Assembly: GCF_029223185.1 (NCBI RefSeq)
Contig: NZ_JARHUG010000002.1
Location: 248,001-312,000 of the forward strand
Reading direction: 5' to 3'
Length of the DNA stretch: 64,000 nt
DNA from: Aliiglaciecola sp. CAU 1673
Lineage (GTDB): Bacteria > Pseudomonadota > Gammaproteobacteria > Enterobacterales > Alteromonadaceae
The translations under genes and the position numbers were made by a program. Positions 1-8,637 of this stretch are shown here, piece after piece. The notes under the pieces are model-generated. The model had not been told where the DNA came from. It made no database searches and worked only from the letters and a program-made list of their open reading frames with translations. How positions within the stretch are numbered: position 1 is the stretch's first letter; each line of letters begins with the position of its first letter.

Positions 1-1765
1 GCGGCGCTATGGCTGGAAAGCTACTGTCGAGCTTAATGCAAATTCTAAGGCCCGCTACTTGGGTGGGACAGGGCAGCATGTTGTAGTTGTGAATCACCTG
101 CAGACCCTGTGCCGTGGAAAGACGGCAACCGAGTAGATCACTGCAATAGCGGTAAAACACCGTCATCGGATCAGTGGTCAGCAGTTCCTCTAGGGTCTGG
201 CCACGCAGTTGTTCTTGTCCTGTGAACAGGGCCTGGATTTTTAACCCTAATACTTGCTTTGCTTGCACCGGCAGAAAGTCCGCAGGGCCAAGCAGATAGT
301 AGCCGAATAACCGTCCAAATAGAGGCATAAAGGTGGTGCTGCTTTGGCACAATTGCAGCTGCACCAACAGAAAATCGCGATAGACCAAGCCCGGCAGTTG
401 GGTAAGTTCGGTCTGGCTTTCATAGCTTTCGGCCACCTGCTCAGCCAGCTGATTTTTATCCGTGCAAGGCAAGTCGAGCTCAGTGCCAAGTTGATATATC
501 AGTACCGACAGGGCTTCGGCCAATCGTACTTGAAGGGGCTGATCCGGCTGCTTCCAGGCGGCGATGATTTTATCGCCCCATTCTTGGGGCAACGCCAGTT
601 CCAGATCAACCTGTATGAAGCGGTTGCCTTCGCTTAAGTTAAGCATGGGGGAAAGAATGGCGATGCCCATATCCTGGGCGCGGTTATCCTGCTCCTGTGG
701 TCGGGAAAACAAGGGCCTGTCGGCATGGATGGCCCGACGGCCATGAATCAAGGCGACATAGCCCAGTTCCGTTTCTGGCGAAATGCGTGGGTCTTTACCA
801 AGGCGTAAACTGTGCAAAGGACCAAGGGTTATGCCGTTGAGTTCGACGGGCTTTTCGGTGTGGAAATATCGCTCCTTACCCGCTTCGTCTTTTCCTGCGA
901 CAAACTGGCTGTCCGCCGGCAATGCCAGCACCGCCGACTTATCGTTTAGCTCAGTCGCCATCCATAGTCGCTGAGGTTCACCCGCCAGATGCTCTGAGCG
1001 CAGATAATCATCGTAATAAAAAAGCAGGTGTTTATGACTGAGACGATCGAAGCCCTTTTGCACATCCAGATATAAATGAATAAAAGCCATCAACAAGGCC
1101 AGGGCAGGCTCGGTATCCAAGTCGTCCTGGTGAGTGGCCAGGTGCGATGTTAACTCTTCCTGCAAGATGCGCAGCAGCGACAACAACGCGCTGAATCCTT
1201 GCTCGATCATTTGACCCAGCCGGGCACTTTTTTGAGGGGGAACTGAGCCTGGTTTAAGCTGAGCCAACCAGGTCCCTTGGCGATAGGGATAGGGAGCGTC
1301 CAGGGTATCACCTGCCTGCAACAACTGCTGCAGAGGATTGGACAGGCTGTGTCTGAGGATAGCGCTGGATTTCTCTACCAATTGCAATGCCAACGGCGTG
1401 CCTAACTGCAGCAGACAATCATGCCAGTGCTCAATTTCCTGCAACAATTGCTGTGCCATCTGCAGGCGTCGCTGATGGCCCTGATGGTGTAACTGTTCAA
1501 ATTGCTGCTTCAGCAGCGCGGTGTCCTTGCTTGCTAAGATTGCCAATAACGCGGTTTCGTTATTGTCAAACAGGGTGCGCCAATTCCCTTGAGCCCTGCC
1601 GTCCTCGCCGATAAATTGGATTTGACCGGCAACGTCCCGGCAATAGGCGAGCAGCTGCCCAAAGTCCCGCTCATCGGTGCGGAAATACCCGCTCTGCAGC
1701 GCCTGCATCTTGCGCTGGGCTTGGCTGGTGCCGTCTTGATAGTAGGTCAGGGGCCAGGTGCGCAT
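1..1765 (-). CDS. eCIS large baseplate protein (Pvc11/Pvc12-like), 3' end cut by window edge
   Basis: The minus strand is open from an ATG at 1765 to the left edge, with no stop in about 588 codons, so the C-terminus lies outside the window. The product starts MRTWPLTYYQDG and carries the motif RTDERDFGQLLAYCRDVAGQ (residues about 29-48), followed by a short W-x3-F stretch. Similar N-termini occur in large baseplate proteins of contractile injection systems. It sits 4 bp after the gp25 gene, the usual place for the J-like (Pvc11) or I-like (Pvc12) wedge protein. The rest of the visible part is helical and rich in Gln and Leu, with no transmembrane segment. The assignment rests on gene order and N-terminal character. 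Which of the two Pvc proteins it matches cannot be settled without the missing half. Confidence 0.7.
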   Translation of the reverse strand, partial: MRTWPLTYYQDGTSQAQRKMQALQSGYFRTDERDFGQLLAYCRDVAGQIQFIGEDGRAQGNWRTLFDNNETALLAILASKDTALLKQQFEQLHHQGHQRRLQMAQQLLQEIEHWHDCLLQLGTPLALQLVEKSSAILRHSLSNPLQQLLQAGDTLDAPYPYRQGTWLAQLKPGSVPPQKSARLGQMIEQGFSALLSLLRILQEELTSHLATHQDDLDTEPALALLMAFIHLYLDVQKGFDRLSHKHLLFYYDDYLRSEHLAGEPQRLWMATELNDKSAVLALPADSQFVAGKDEAGKERYFHTEKPVELNGITLGPLHSLRLGKDPRISPETELGYVALIHGRRAIHADRPLFSRPQEQDNRAQDMGIAILSPMLNLSEGNRFIQVDLELALPQEWGDKIIAAWKQPDQPLQVRLAEALSVLIYQLGTELDLPCTDKNQLAEQVAESYESQTELTQLPGLVYRDFLLVQLQLCQSSTTFMPLFGRLFGYYLLGPADFLPVQAKQVLGLKIQALFTGQEQLRGQTLEELLTTDPMTVFYRYCSDLLGCRLSTAQGLQVIHNYNMLPCPTQVAGLRICIKLDSSFPAIAP

Positions 1766-1769
1766 GATG

Positions 1770-2207
1770 CTATGTCCCTCTTGGCAGGTGAACGCGGGTG
1801 CCTTCCTGCAAATAGAATGGGTACACCATATTGTGCCTGCTGTTGGTGGCTTTGATTTGATAGGTGAGTTCAAATCTGAGTACGCCTTCGAACAGATCGT
1901 CCAATTGTGGGGTGATGCTGAGTAATTTAATCCTCGGTTCAAAAAACAGCACGGCCTGGCGCATGGCGTCCAGCATGTTAGCAATGCTGTGTTCGGTGAT
2001 AGCGTCGAATACGTAGCGATGCAGATGGCAGCCATACTTTGGGTGCATCAGGCGCTCACCGGGGCGAGTGGAAAACAGGATCTGCAAGCTTTGCAGGATG
2101 TCCTGTTCATCGCTAACCGTACTTATCCCTCGTGACGAAGACAAGAATGCGGGAGGAAAAGACCAGCCGGTTCCGAGGAAATCATCATGTTGTCCATGCT
2201 TTGCCAT
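1770..2207 (-). CDS. gp25/GPW-like baseplate wedge protein (Pvc9-like)
   Basis: 145 aa. The N-terminal motif FLGTGWSFPPAF (residues 10-21) is characteristic of eCIS gp25 homologues, and the following DEQDILQSLQILFSTRPGERLM segment has the gp25 fold signature (a conserved EILQSL-like helix, then T-x-P-GER). In T4-type machines gp25 sits in the inner baseplate, couples to the sheath and helps trigger contraction. The ATG at 2207 lies 1 nt after the PAAR stop codon and the gene ends 4 nt before the large baseplate ATG, so it is part of one compact operon. Length is normal for the family. Confidence 0.9.
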   Translation of the reverse strand: MAKHGQHDDFLGTGWSFPPAFLSSSRGISTVSDEQDILQSLQILFSTRPGERLMHPKYGCHLHRYVFDAITEHSIANMLDAMRQAVLFFEPRIKLLSITPQLDDLFEGVLRFELTYQIKATNSRHNMVYPFYLQEGTRVHLPRGT

Positions 2208-2208
2208 G

Positions 2209-2508
2209 TCAGCCTCCGATAATCACGGTCGGGGCACCCAGCACTATGCTGCCACCATGGGCGCAGGTGTCGCCCATGCGGGCAGCTGGCTTGTTGTTGA
2301 TCATCACGGTGCTGGAACCCATGGCGATACTGTCCGGCGGCCCCACACACAGGCAATTGTCGCCGATCACCGCCGCCGGCAGCTTTTCAATCAGCACTGT
2401 CGGTACACAAGGGCCGAGGATTGGGCCTCCCACATGGGGGATGGGTGGCAGCCCGGGTGTGACCTGGGGACAGACATGCATATCGGTAAGTCTGGCGGCG
2501 GGTGGCAT
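2209..2508 (-). CDS. PAAR-domain spike-tip protein (Pvc10-like)
   Basis: 99 aa. It begins MPPAARLTDMHVCPQ and consists almost wholly of the PAAR fold: Gly/Pro-rich repeats with the motif KPAARMGDTCAHGGSIV near residues 73-89, plus His and Cys residues suited to binding the tip metal ion. PAAR proteins sharpen the spike of contractile injection systems and can carry effectors. This copy has no extension, so it is a bare tip. It lies between the spike gene (10 bp upstream) and gp25 (1 nt downstream). In PVC the gp25 gene comes before the next baseplate genes; here PAAR precedes gp25. Confidence 0.92.
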   Translation of the reverse strand: MPPAARLTDMHVCPQVTPGLPPIPHVGGPILGPCVPTVLIEKLPAAVIGDNCLCVGPPDSIAMGSSTVMINNKPAARMGDTCAHGGSIVLGAPTVIIGG

Positions 2509-2517
2509 GGTTGCTCC

Positions 2518-4308
2518 TTAATTAATCATGACCATGGCGCCTTTGACCGTGGTCTGGCCGGAAGCCGATAATTCGGCACTGGCATTGCCCTTGGCGGTAA
2601 ACCCGGTCTGCGCAGTGTGATTGATGTTCATGCCCTTGGAGGTGCAATCGCCGGTGGCTTCAATATCCACATTGCCCTGGGCTTTGAGGCTTATATTGCC
2701 CTGAGCCTTAAGCTGAATGTCTTTAGGGCTTTGCAAACTGATGCCGGACTCATTGAGCTCAATTTGGTTGTCGTTCTGATCCTGGATCAGGATGCGCTTG
2801 CCGTCTTCGTCCAGAATCAGCTGGTTATTGGCCGGGGTGAGCAGGCTGATGCGCTTGTTCTGTTCGTCAAATTCCATCTTCAGGCCGGCGCGGGTCACCA
2901 TGGCCTTGATATTGTTGTCGGCCTCCATTTCATAGGGGGCCGGATGGCTCTTGCTGTAAAGGCTACCCAACACCACCGGGCTGGTTGGGTCGTCATTAAG
3001 ATAGCCCAACAGCACTTCATCGCCGATTTCCGGCACACAGAAATAGCCAAATTGATTGGAGGCATAGTGGCTCAGTAAGCGGGCCCAGATCCCCGGATTC
3101 TCTGTCTGCATCAGGGGCACTTCCACCATAATGCGAAAGCCTGCCTGGGGATCCTGATCCAACTGTTTAACAATGCCGATATTCAGGCCGCTGATCCCCG
3201 GTAGCAGTCCTGCCGCCGGTGGGGCTTCTATATCGCGGTTTTGTGCCGACCACTGGGGCGACATGCCGAAGCTGACCTGGCACAGCCAGTTACCCTGCTC
3301 AAGTCGGTGTTCCACCCGACTGACAAATACTTTGCCGTTAAAGCGCTCGCCCAATCCCGCCAGCTCCAACAAACACCCCGGCTTCACTTTGGACTGTCCC
3401 TGACAGCGCAGTTCGCCGCGGATCCTGGCCAGGGCCGATTTCAGTTGCTGTCCACCGGCCCAGCTTTTGCACTGTTCCTGGCTTAAAGGGCCGGGATGCT
3501 GCAGGCGAAACTCGGACAGTTTGCCAATTTGGGCCAAGGTCTTGGCATCGAGATTGCCCTGACTGGTCAGGGCGTCAGGATCGGCGCTTTGCGACAACAC
3601 TTGCTGGCTGGCAGGATCCCAACTGTAGCCGCTTACATTTTGATACTGATGGCCGGCCTCCAGATTGGCATTAAAGCTGATAAGATCTTCACCATAGGTC
3701 AGCTTATAGGTCGGTGTGGCACCGGTGTCAGGCGCTTTGATACTGAGTTTGCCGTCGTCGACAAAAACCAGCAGGCCGTTGACCTCGGCGCGAGTGAGCA
3801 TAAAATCCCAGTCACAGCAGTAATACTGCACTACCTTTTCCAACTGCGCGGTGGTGGCGTCCACGTCGGTGCTGTCAGCGTATTTGCCGCCAATCAGACT
3901 GAGAATGTCGCTGTCCTTACTGTCCTGGTAGTTGGCATTCTGGCGGCCCAAGGTAGCGGCAAAGATTTTGTCTTTGCATTCCAGCACCAATCTGGCCTGT
4001 TGATGTTCGCTGAAGGATAAGCCATGACGGGTGATAACACCGGCAAAAATCTGCTCTTCCTGCTGATCATAACCCGCCTTGATCACCACCTCGGCGCCGG
4101 GCTTAAATAGGTCCTGATTGCTCAGCGGAAAATCCTGGCTCGGCATATCACCATCGGCAAACGTCAGGGTGGCTGACGGGATGCGGTTGACCGCTTTGAT
4201 AACTTCCACCGAAATCAGGCCAATGCTGTCGTCGATGTCCTTACCGTTGCAACTGATGGTGATCCGCAACGGTCCGTCACTGTGGGTTAAAATGCTATCT
4301 GCCATCAT
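2518..4308 (-). CDS. eCIS central spike protein (VgrG/gp27-gp5-like, Pvc8-like)
   Basis: 596 aa. The N-terminal half (to about residue 350) resembles the gp27-like hub. It is followed by a gp5 OB-fold segment (about 380-460, with GIWARLLSHYASNQFGYFCV and EIGDEVLLGYLNDDPTSPVV). The C-terminal beta-helix needle shows short repeats such as DIQLKAQGNISLKAQGNVDI. This is the VgrG/Pvc8 architecture: a trimer capping the tube and presenting the PAAR tip. There is no fused effector domain. The ATG at 4308 overlaps the LysM-gene stop (ATGA), which suggests translational coupling. A second ATG at 4305 is also possible. Confidence 0.92.
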   Translation of the reverse strand: MMADSILTHSDGPLRITISCNGKDIDDSIGLISVEVIKAVNRIPSATLTFADGDMPSQDFPLSNQDLFKPGAEVVIKAGYDQQEEQIFAGVITRHGLSFSEHQQARLVLECKDKIFAATLGRQNANYQDSKDSDILSLIGGKYADSTDVDATTAQLEKVVQYYCCDWDFMLTRAEVNGLLVFVDDGKLSIKAPDTGATPTYKLTYGEDLISFNANLEAGHQYQNVSGYSWDPASQQVLSQSADPDALTSQGNLDAKTLAQIGKLSEFRLQHPGPLSQEQCKSWAGGQQLKSALARIRGELRCQGQSKVKPGCLLELAGLGERFNGKVFVSRVEHRLEQGNWLCQVSFGMSPQWSAQNRDIEAPPAAGLLPGISGLNIGIVKQLDQDPQAGFRIMVEVPLMQTENPGIWARLLSHYASNQFGYFCVPEIGDEVLLGYLNDDPTSPVVLGSLYSKSHPAPYEMEADNNIKAMVTRAGLKMEFDEQNKRISLLTPANNQLILDEDGKRILIQDQNDNQIELNESGISLQSPKDIQLKAQGNISLKAQGNVDIEATGDCTSKGMNINHTAQTGFTAKGNASAELSASGQTTVKGAMVMIN

Positions 4309-4994
4309 GACCTCAATGGCGGAAAAGACAGCGTGGTGCCAGGCTCAAGAGGATGGAAACGGTCAAGACCGTTGGCCTTGGCCACCTCCAGGTAATAGCC
4401 GCTGTCTTTGTAGATTTGAAAACAGAGATTGGGCAGGGTGTCACCGGCTTTTACTACCCGCCTGTGAGTCAGGTCAGGGGACTGGCGATCGGCCTCTAAT
4501 GATTCCTGTTTATTGGAAAGATAACTGCCAAAATCCAGCTTAAGCTTTGCCCGCAGCGGATCGCCGTTTGGCTTGAAAAGATTGTATTCGACAGACAGGG
4601 AATTAAGGCGGCCGATAAAACTAAAGGCTTTGCCCCATTGTACCTTGACAATACTGGGTTCATGTTCGTCGCCCTGGTAATCGTAAACCACGTCCTTTAG
4701 CTGCTTTATCTGGGTGCTGACATCCTGGCTTTGGCTCTGTGGCAGAGGGATCACGCCGGTGCCATCCAGAGTCAGTTCGAAACTAAGTTTCTCCTGCTGA
4801 TACTGATTGAATTTACTTTCGATGGCCGATTTTCCCTGTACCTTGTCATTGTCGTAGCGGATCCCCAACTGATGACTCAACGACGAGGGATTGACCATCG
4901 CCGTAAAACTTGGCCCGCCGGACTGAGGTTGGCCGCTTTCGTCGCAGCCGCTGATGGTCAGCAGGGATTTGCTGCCGGTACTTCCTGAATTCAT
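4305..4994 (-). CDS. LysM-containing tube-baseplate adaptor (Pvc7/gp53-like)
   Basis: 229 aa from ATG 4994; a TTG one codon upstream is less likely. The N-terminal 150 residues match the CIS tube-initiator type. The C-terminus holds a LysM motif (HRRVVKAGDTLPNLCFQIYKD... GTTLSFPPL, about 178-228). In Afp/PVC, Pvc7 joins the inner tube to the spike hub and baseplate, and the LysM fold acts as a protein-protein module rather than a peptidoglycan anchor. There is no signal peptide. The start overlaps the stop of the DUF5908 gene by one base (TGATG) and the stop overlaps the spike gene, so these three genes are probably translationally coupled. Confidence 0.88.
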   Translation of the reverse strand: MNSGSTGSKSLLTISGCDESGQPQSGGPSFTAMVNPSSLSHQLGIRYDNDKVQGKSAIESKFNQYQQEKLSFELTLDGTGVIPLPQSQSQDVSTQIKQLKDVVYDYQGDEHEPSIVKVQWGKAFSFIGRLNSLSVEYNLFKPNGDPLRAKLKLDFGSYLSNKQESLEADRQSPDLTHRRVVKAGDTLPNLCFQIYKDSGYYLEVAKANGLDRFHPLEPGTTLSFPPLRS

Positions 4995-5161
4995 CAACGC
5001 TCCCTGACTTCACGGTGTTGCTGTTCAATCAACCGCTGACATTCACGTAACAACTCTTCGCGTAAAGCCTGCAGGTCCTGAGGCGTGTTTTGATCGAATG
5101 GCTCCTGCGGTGCGTCCTGCAACCGTGAGCGGACTATCAGGCGGGTAATCTCAATGGGCAT
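4994..5161 (-). CDS. small DUF5908 protein (Pvc6-like)
   Basis: A 55-aa gene. It starts with ATG at 5161 and reads MPIEITRLIVRSRLQ, then an acidic and Gln/Arg-rich helix ending HREVRER. The N-terminal MPIEI-x2-L-x-V pattern is typical of DUF5908 proteins, found in eCIS clusters between the second tube and the LysM protein (the Pvc6 position). GGGAG inside the end of the upstream tube gene, 10 nt before the ATG, serves as ribosome-binding site. Its function in the particle is not well established. Confidence 0.85.
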   Translation of the reverse strand: MPIEITRLIVRSRLQDAPQEPFDQNTPQDLQALREELLRECQRLIEQQHREVRER

Positions 5162-5165
5162 TTGG

Positions 5166-5624
5166 TTATAACTCCCTGCTCATATATTGGTAACTCAATT
5201 CCAGCTTTTCGATGGCCACTTCGTTCTTGGTGGATTGAAAACTCTCTATTTCCCAGCTCAACGGGTAAGCATTGGCAAAAGACCAGGCGCGCACAGGAAT
5301 GCCCTGGTCATTCAGCAAAAACACCATGATATTCATCGGCACAATGACAGAAGACAGGCCGGACTCGAACACCTCTTTACACCAGTGCACCAAAGGAGAA
5401 CTGGCATCGGCAATCCCGCGTTTCAGCACCAGATTGTTATGCTTAACTGCTTTGGGCAGTTTATGTACAAAGCGGTTTTCGCCGCCTTCTACCAAATCTT
5501 CGGTATCGAACTGACTGCCGATACCGGAGACTTCCGAAAAGGCGGTATCGGCCATGCCCATTGAAGCGGCAAAGGCGACTTTGAAGTGAAAAGCACTGAC
5601 CGGGTAGGAGGAAAGCTGCGACAT
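5166..5624 (-). CDS. eCIS inner tube protein, baseplate-proximal paralogue (Pvc5-like)
   Basis: 152 aa, T4 gp19-like tube fold. FHFKVAFAASMG opens the first strand, AFSEVSGIGSQFDTE is the conserved EVSG-x5 turn, and the end VAIEKLELSYQYMS is the last strand pair. It is homologous to the neighbouring tube protein but divergent, as expected for the second tube paralogue that starts the tube on the baseplate (Pvc5 next to Pvc6/Pvc7). It follows the major tube gene by 36 bp and precedes DUF5908 by 4 bp. Confidence 0.9.
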   Translation of the reverse strand: MSQLSSYPVSAFHFKVAFAASMGMADTAFSEVSGIGSQFDTEDLVEGGENRFVHKLPKAVKHNNLVLKRGIADASSPLVHWCKEVFESGLSSVIVPMNIMVFLLNDQGIPVRAWSFANAYPLSWEIESFQSTKNEVAIEKLELSYQYMSREL

Positions 5625-5660
5625 CAGCCAGCTCCCCCCCGCTCAGTTCCTTGAGGAGCA

Positions 5661-6119
5661 CTACGCATTGTCAATGGTGATCCCTTCGTGCGCGATCTCT
5701 ATGGTTTCGATGGCTACTTCGTTACCGTCAGATTTGAGATCGGTTCCGGTGATCTTGGTGGGCCAGGCATTCGCCAGTGTCCACACCATGGTCGGTGAGC
5801 CCGCCTCATCCAACAAGCTGATGGTGACGGGCACCCGTTTGATGGTGTTCATTTTGATTTGGCTGAACCAGTCCCAGAACTTGTTATCGGACTTGTACAC
5901 CCCCTTTTTCATGGTGACATTGCCGGATTTCTTGATCCCCGGCATCTTAATGGTAGAAAACACCGGATTGTCGCCGCTCCGGTACTCGATGATCTGGGCT
6001 TCGATATCCAGCCCGGATACCTCCTGAAAAGACATCACCTGAGAATCCCACTTCACCTGAAAGTAAAACTTGGGAAGGGGCCACACCGAGGTGGATTGTG
6101 CTGAGCCGTCGTCTGCCAT
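5661..6119 (-). CDS. eCIS major inner tube protein (Pvc1-like, gp19 family)
   Basis: 152 aa. The landmarks are WPLPKFYFQVKWDSQ, then SFQEVSGLDIEAQIIEYRSG (the family-defining EVSGLD motif), an amphipathic KSDNKFWDWFSQIK helix and VAIETIEIAHEGI at the end. It forms the hexameric rings of the tube expelled on sheath contraction. AGGAG lies just before the ATG at 6119, and the gene is 25 bp downstream of the sheath, the usual sheath-tube coupling. Confidence 0.93.
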   Translation of the reverse strand: MADDGSAQSTSVWPLPKFYFQVKWDSQVMSFQEVSGLDIEAQIIEYRSGDNPVFSTIKMPGIKKSGNVTMKKGVYKSDNKFWDWFSQIKMNTIKRVPVTISLLDEAGSPTMVWTLANAWPTKITGTDLKSDGNEVAIETIEIAHEGITIDNA

Positions 6120-6144
6120 GGGAACTCTCCTTTATGCTAAATGG

Positions 6145-7773
6145 CTAGGATTTCTGCATCTGTTGCTGGAAGGTGATCTCGATAAATTCGGCCGGACGGA
6201 TCAATGCCACCAGCACTGTCACCCGTAGGATCCCCTCGAGAATATCTTCGCCGGTCATGGTTTCGCCCAGACCGACGCTGACGCTGAAGGCATCTTCCGG
6301 GGATGCGCCTGCCAGGCCTCCCCGTTTCCAAATGCCTGTCAAAAAGTTGCGGATCATGCTCTTAATGGTGGCCCAGGTATTGGCCGTGTTGTTCTCAAAC
6401 ACGTAGGCCTTGGTGGCCAGGCGAATGGATTCTTCGAGCATAATCATGGTGCGGCGCACATTGATATAGCGCCAATCCAGGCTGTTTCCGTCCAGCGTAC
6501 GGGCGCCCCACACCAAGGTACCTTCGCCGATATAGGTGCGTATGGCATTGATGGATTTGCCCGAAGTGGTGACGTTGAGATCTTCCTGTTCGTCATGGCT
6601 GATATTGACAGCAGGGGATACCACTGCGCTGAGGCTGACATTGGCCGGCGCCTTCCAGACACCAAGGCTGTTATCCACCATGGTATAGATGCCTGCCATG
6701 GCGGCAGCCGGCGGCAGCAGATTCAGTTGTTGGCGAATATGGGCCAATACTTCCACATAGGCGGGGCTTAACGCTTTTAGAGCCTTATGCAGCTGCAGCT
6801 TTTCGGCCTCCACTTTAGATTTAGTCCTGGCCTTATTCTCATCTTCGGATTCTCCATCCACCGGGTCGGCTTTGACCGTGCTCCAGTCTGTGCTCAATCC
6901 GTTAACCAGTTTTATTTGCTGGTTGAGTTTCAACAGCTCGGCTTTTTTTGCCGCCGGGGCATCATCTGCGATGGCGACTTCGGCGTCGGCAATGCCTCTT
7001 TCCTGACGGATCACCTCCTGCAAAATAGCCAGACTGCTGATATTTTCAAAGCTTAGGTCCCGGTCCAGCACTATGGTGGTGTTAACCCAAGGATAATAGG
7101 CACTGGCGAAGTCCAGATAGTTGATGCCAAGCTTGGAACGGAAGTTTTCGATACAATCGCCGCTTTCATCCTGGCGATCCTTATATCCGTCATAAATATC
7201 CAGGATAGCCACCCGGTTGCGCATCTTGCCGCCACAATGGGCCAGCACCGCCTGTTGCACGCTAATGCAATCCGCTTCACCGAGTAAAATGGCATCAGGC
7301 ACCAGGACCATGGTGGGTTCCTGTTCTTTGAGCAAGGTATCGACGCCGGCCGTAAGTTTGTCCGGTGCGACGGCGTTCTCCTTGCCATCATCCCCAAGGT
7401 AACTCCCTACCGACACCACATAGCAGGGGCCACCACCATTTTGGTAAAACAGCATCATCGCCCTGTACAACTGGAACTTTCCGGCGTCCTGTTGCAATTG
7501 ATAGCGTTTATCCTTGCCCTGGAACTGCACGCCTTTGGGATCTTTTTCCGCTTCCGCCAGACTGAATTGGGAGGTAGCAGCAAATCCAAAGAACTTGTGG
7601 AACTCCGCCATGGAGGTTATACGCATCGGCGTGTTGTGCAGTGATTTCTTACCGTTTTGCGCAAATTGGGTGTAGCCGATAAAGGCCGGTACCGCAGTGG
7701 CCACCTCGACGATGGAGTTGGGAAAGGCGTTCTTCTCAACGATATAAACGCCCGGCGTTTTCATTTGCCCCAT
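6145..7773 (-). CDS. contractile sheath protein (Pvc2-4-like)
   Basis: 542 aa. It starts MGQMKTPGVYIVEKN, the sheath N-terminal arm. The C-terminal domain has the classic signatures: NVRRTMIMLEESIRLATKAY, then FENNTANTW and a final IRPAEFIEITFQQQMQKS. The N- and C-terminal arms link subunits into the contractile mesh. A single sheath gene is present; PVC has three paralogues. About residues 290-350 form a charged helical insertion that may decorate the outside. AAAGGAAA precedes the ATG. The downstream order sheath-tube-tube supports eCIS rather than a phage remnant, since no head, portal or terminase genes are seen. Confidence 0.95.
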   Translation of the reverse strand: MGQMKTPGVYIVEKNAFPNSIVEVATAVPAFIGYTQFAQNGKKSLHNTPMRITSMAEFHKFFGFAATSQFSLAEAEKDPKGVQFQGKDKRYQLQQDAGKFQLYRAMMLFYQNGGGPCYVVSVGSYLGDDGKENAVAPDKLTAGVDTLLKEQEPTMVLVPDAILLGEADCISVQQAVLAHCGGKMRNRVAILDIYDGYKDRQDESGDCIENFRSKLGINYLDFASAYYPWVNTTIVLDRDLSFENISSLAILQEVIRQERGIADAEVAIADDAPAAKKAELLKLNQQIKLVNGLSTDWSTVKADPVDGESEDENKARTKSKVEAEKLQLHKALKALSPAYVEVLAHIRQQLNLLPPAAAMAGIYTMVDNSLGVWKAPANVSLSAVVSPAVNISHDEQEDLNVTTSGKSINAIRTYIGEGTLVWGARTLDGNSLDWRYINVRRTMIMLEESIRLATKAYVFENNTANTWATIKSMIRNFLTGIWKRGGLAGASPEDAFSVSVGLGETMTGEDILEGILRVTVLVALIRPAEFIEITFQQQMQKS

Positions 7774-7791
7774 GATGGTTTCCTTTTTGGG

Positions 7792-8637
7792 TTAGGTGTG
7801 GATATAAATTTCAGACATGATGCTGCTGACTCCATTAACGACTTTCCTTTCATACTGTCCTGCCGATGCAATCGGCAGGCGTTTGATCAGGATTTTCTCT
7901 CCCCCTTCGCCTTCACTGAACAAGGTGAATTTGAAAGGGCTATGCTGCAAAAGCGGCAGCGGCGCTTTGGAATAAAAGGTCTTGGCCATCTGCCCGTTGG
8001 GCAGGACGGTATCTGCGGCCTGCTCGAAACTGACCTTGTCGTCAAGATCACGTATTTCCAGGACTTTCTCGAATGTCCGGCCAATCAGGTAGTAACACCA
8101 GATGCTGTGCAGATTGGCAAAACGAAGGTGATAGTGGGGGGGATTACCGTCCAAAGCGCTTTGCAGCATATTGGGGGTGAGCTCCAGATGAATCAGCAGC
8201 ACCGGGGCGATGGTCAGGTCGGCTTCACCTGCTTCTTGCAGAGCCTGGGCGGCGATCTGACTGTCTTGCTTTTCCAGAAAAACTCCCTGATGCAATCTCT
8301 GGCCAAGTTCGGTTTCCGGCAAAGGCTGTTGATTGCCGCAGACATACAGATTCTTTGGCCATCCCAAAAGCGGTTGGGTGGCATAAAAAAAGTTCTCATT
8401 AGCAAACAGCATAAAGGTTAGCAACAGGGGACTATCTTCACAGCAGGCCCGGCAAATAGGCAGATCCTGTTGGTTCAGTATCAGGCAAAATCCCTGCTGG
8501 GTTTGTTTATATAACAACCTGGCATTGTTTAAGGCCGCTTTGGTGTGTCGGGTCGGACGCAGGGCCGGATTGTCGAGATAGCCGGAGCTGAAAAAATCGT
8601 GATGCAGGCTGACATCCAGCACAATCATGGCGCTCAT
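7792..8637 (-). CDS. unrecognised eCIS-operon protein, 281 aa
   Basis: I do not recognise a family. The product is soluble: no signal peptide and no clear membrane segment. It has Cys pairs (ICRACCEDS, residues about 61-69) and an LFANENFFYATQPLLGWPK segment. The start overlaps the DUF4255 stop (ATGA at 8634-8637) and it precedes the sheath by 18 bp, so it is co-translated with the cap protein. That position suggests a cap or terminator partner, or an assembly factor, but no motif proves it. Cargo is less likely, because cargo genes usually lie at the 3' end of such operons. Confidence 0.75.
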   Translation of the reverse strand: MSAMIVLDVSLHHDFFSSGYLDNPALRPTRHTKAALNNARLLYKQTQQGFCLILNQQDLPICRACCEDSPLLLTFMLFANENFFYATQPLLGWPKNLYVCGNQQPLPETELGQRLHQGVFLEKQDSQIAAQALQEAGEADLTIAPVLLIHLELTPNMLQSALDGNPPHYHLRFANLHSIWCYYLIGRTFEKVLEIRDLDDKVSFEQAADTVLPNGQMAKTFYSKAPLPLLQHSPFKFTLFSEGEGGEKILIKRLPIASAGQYERKVVNGVSSIMSEIYIHT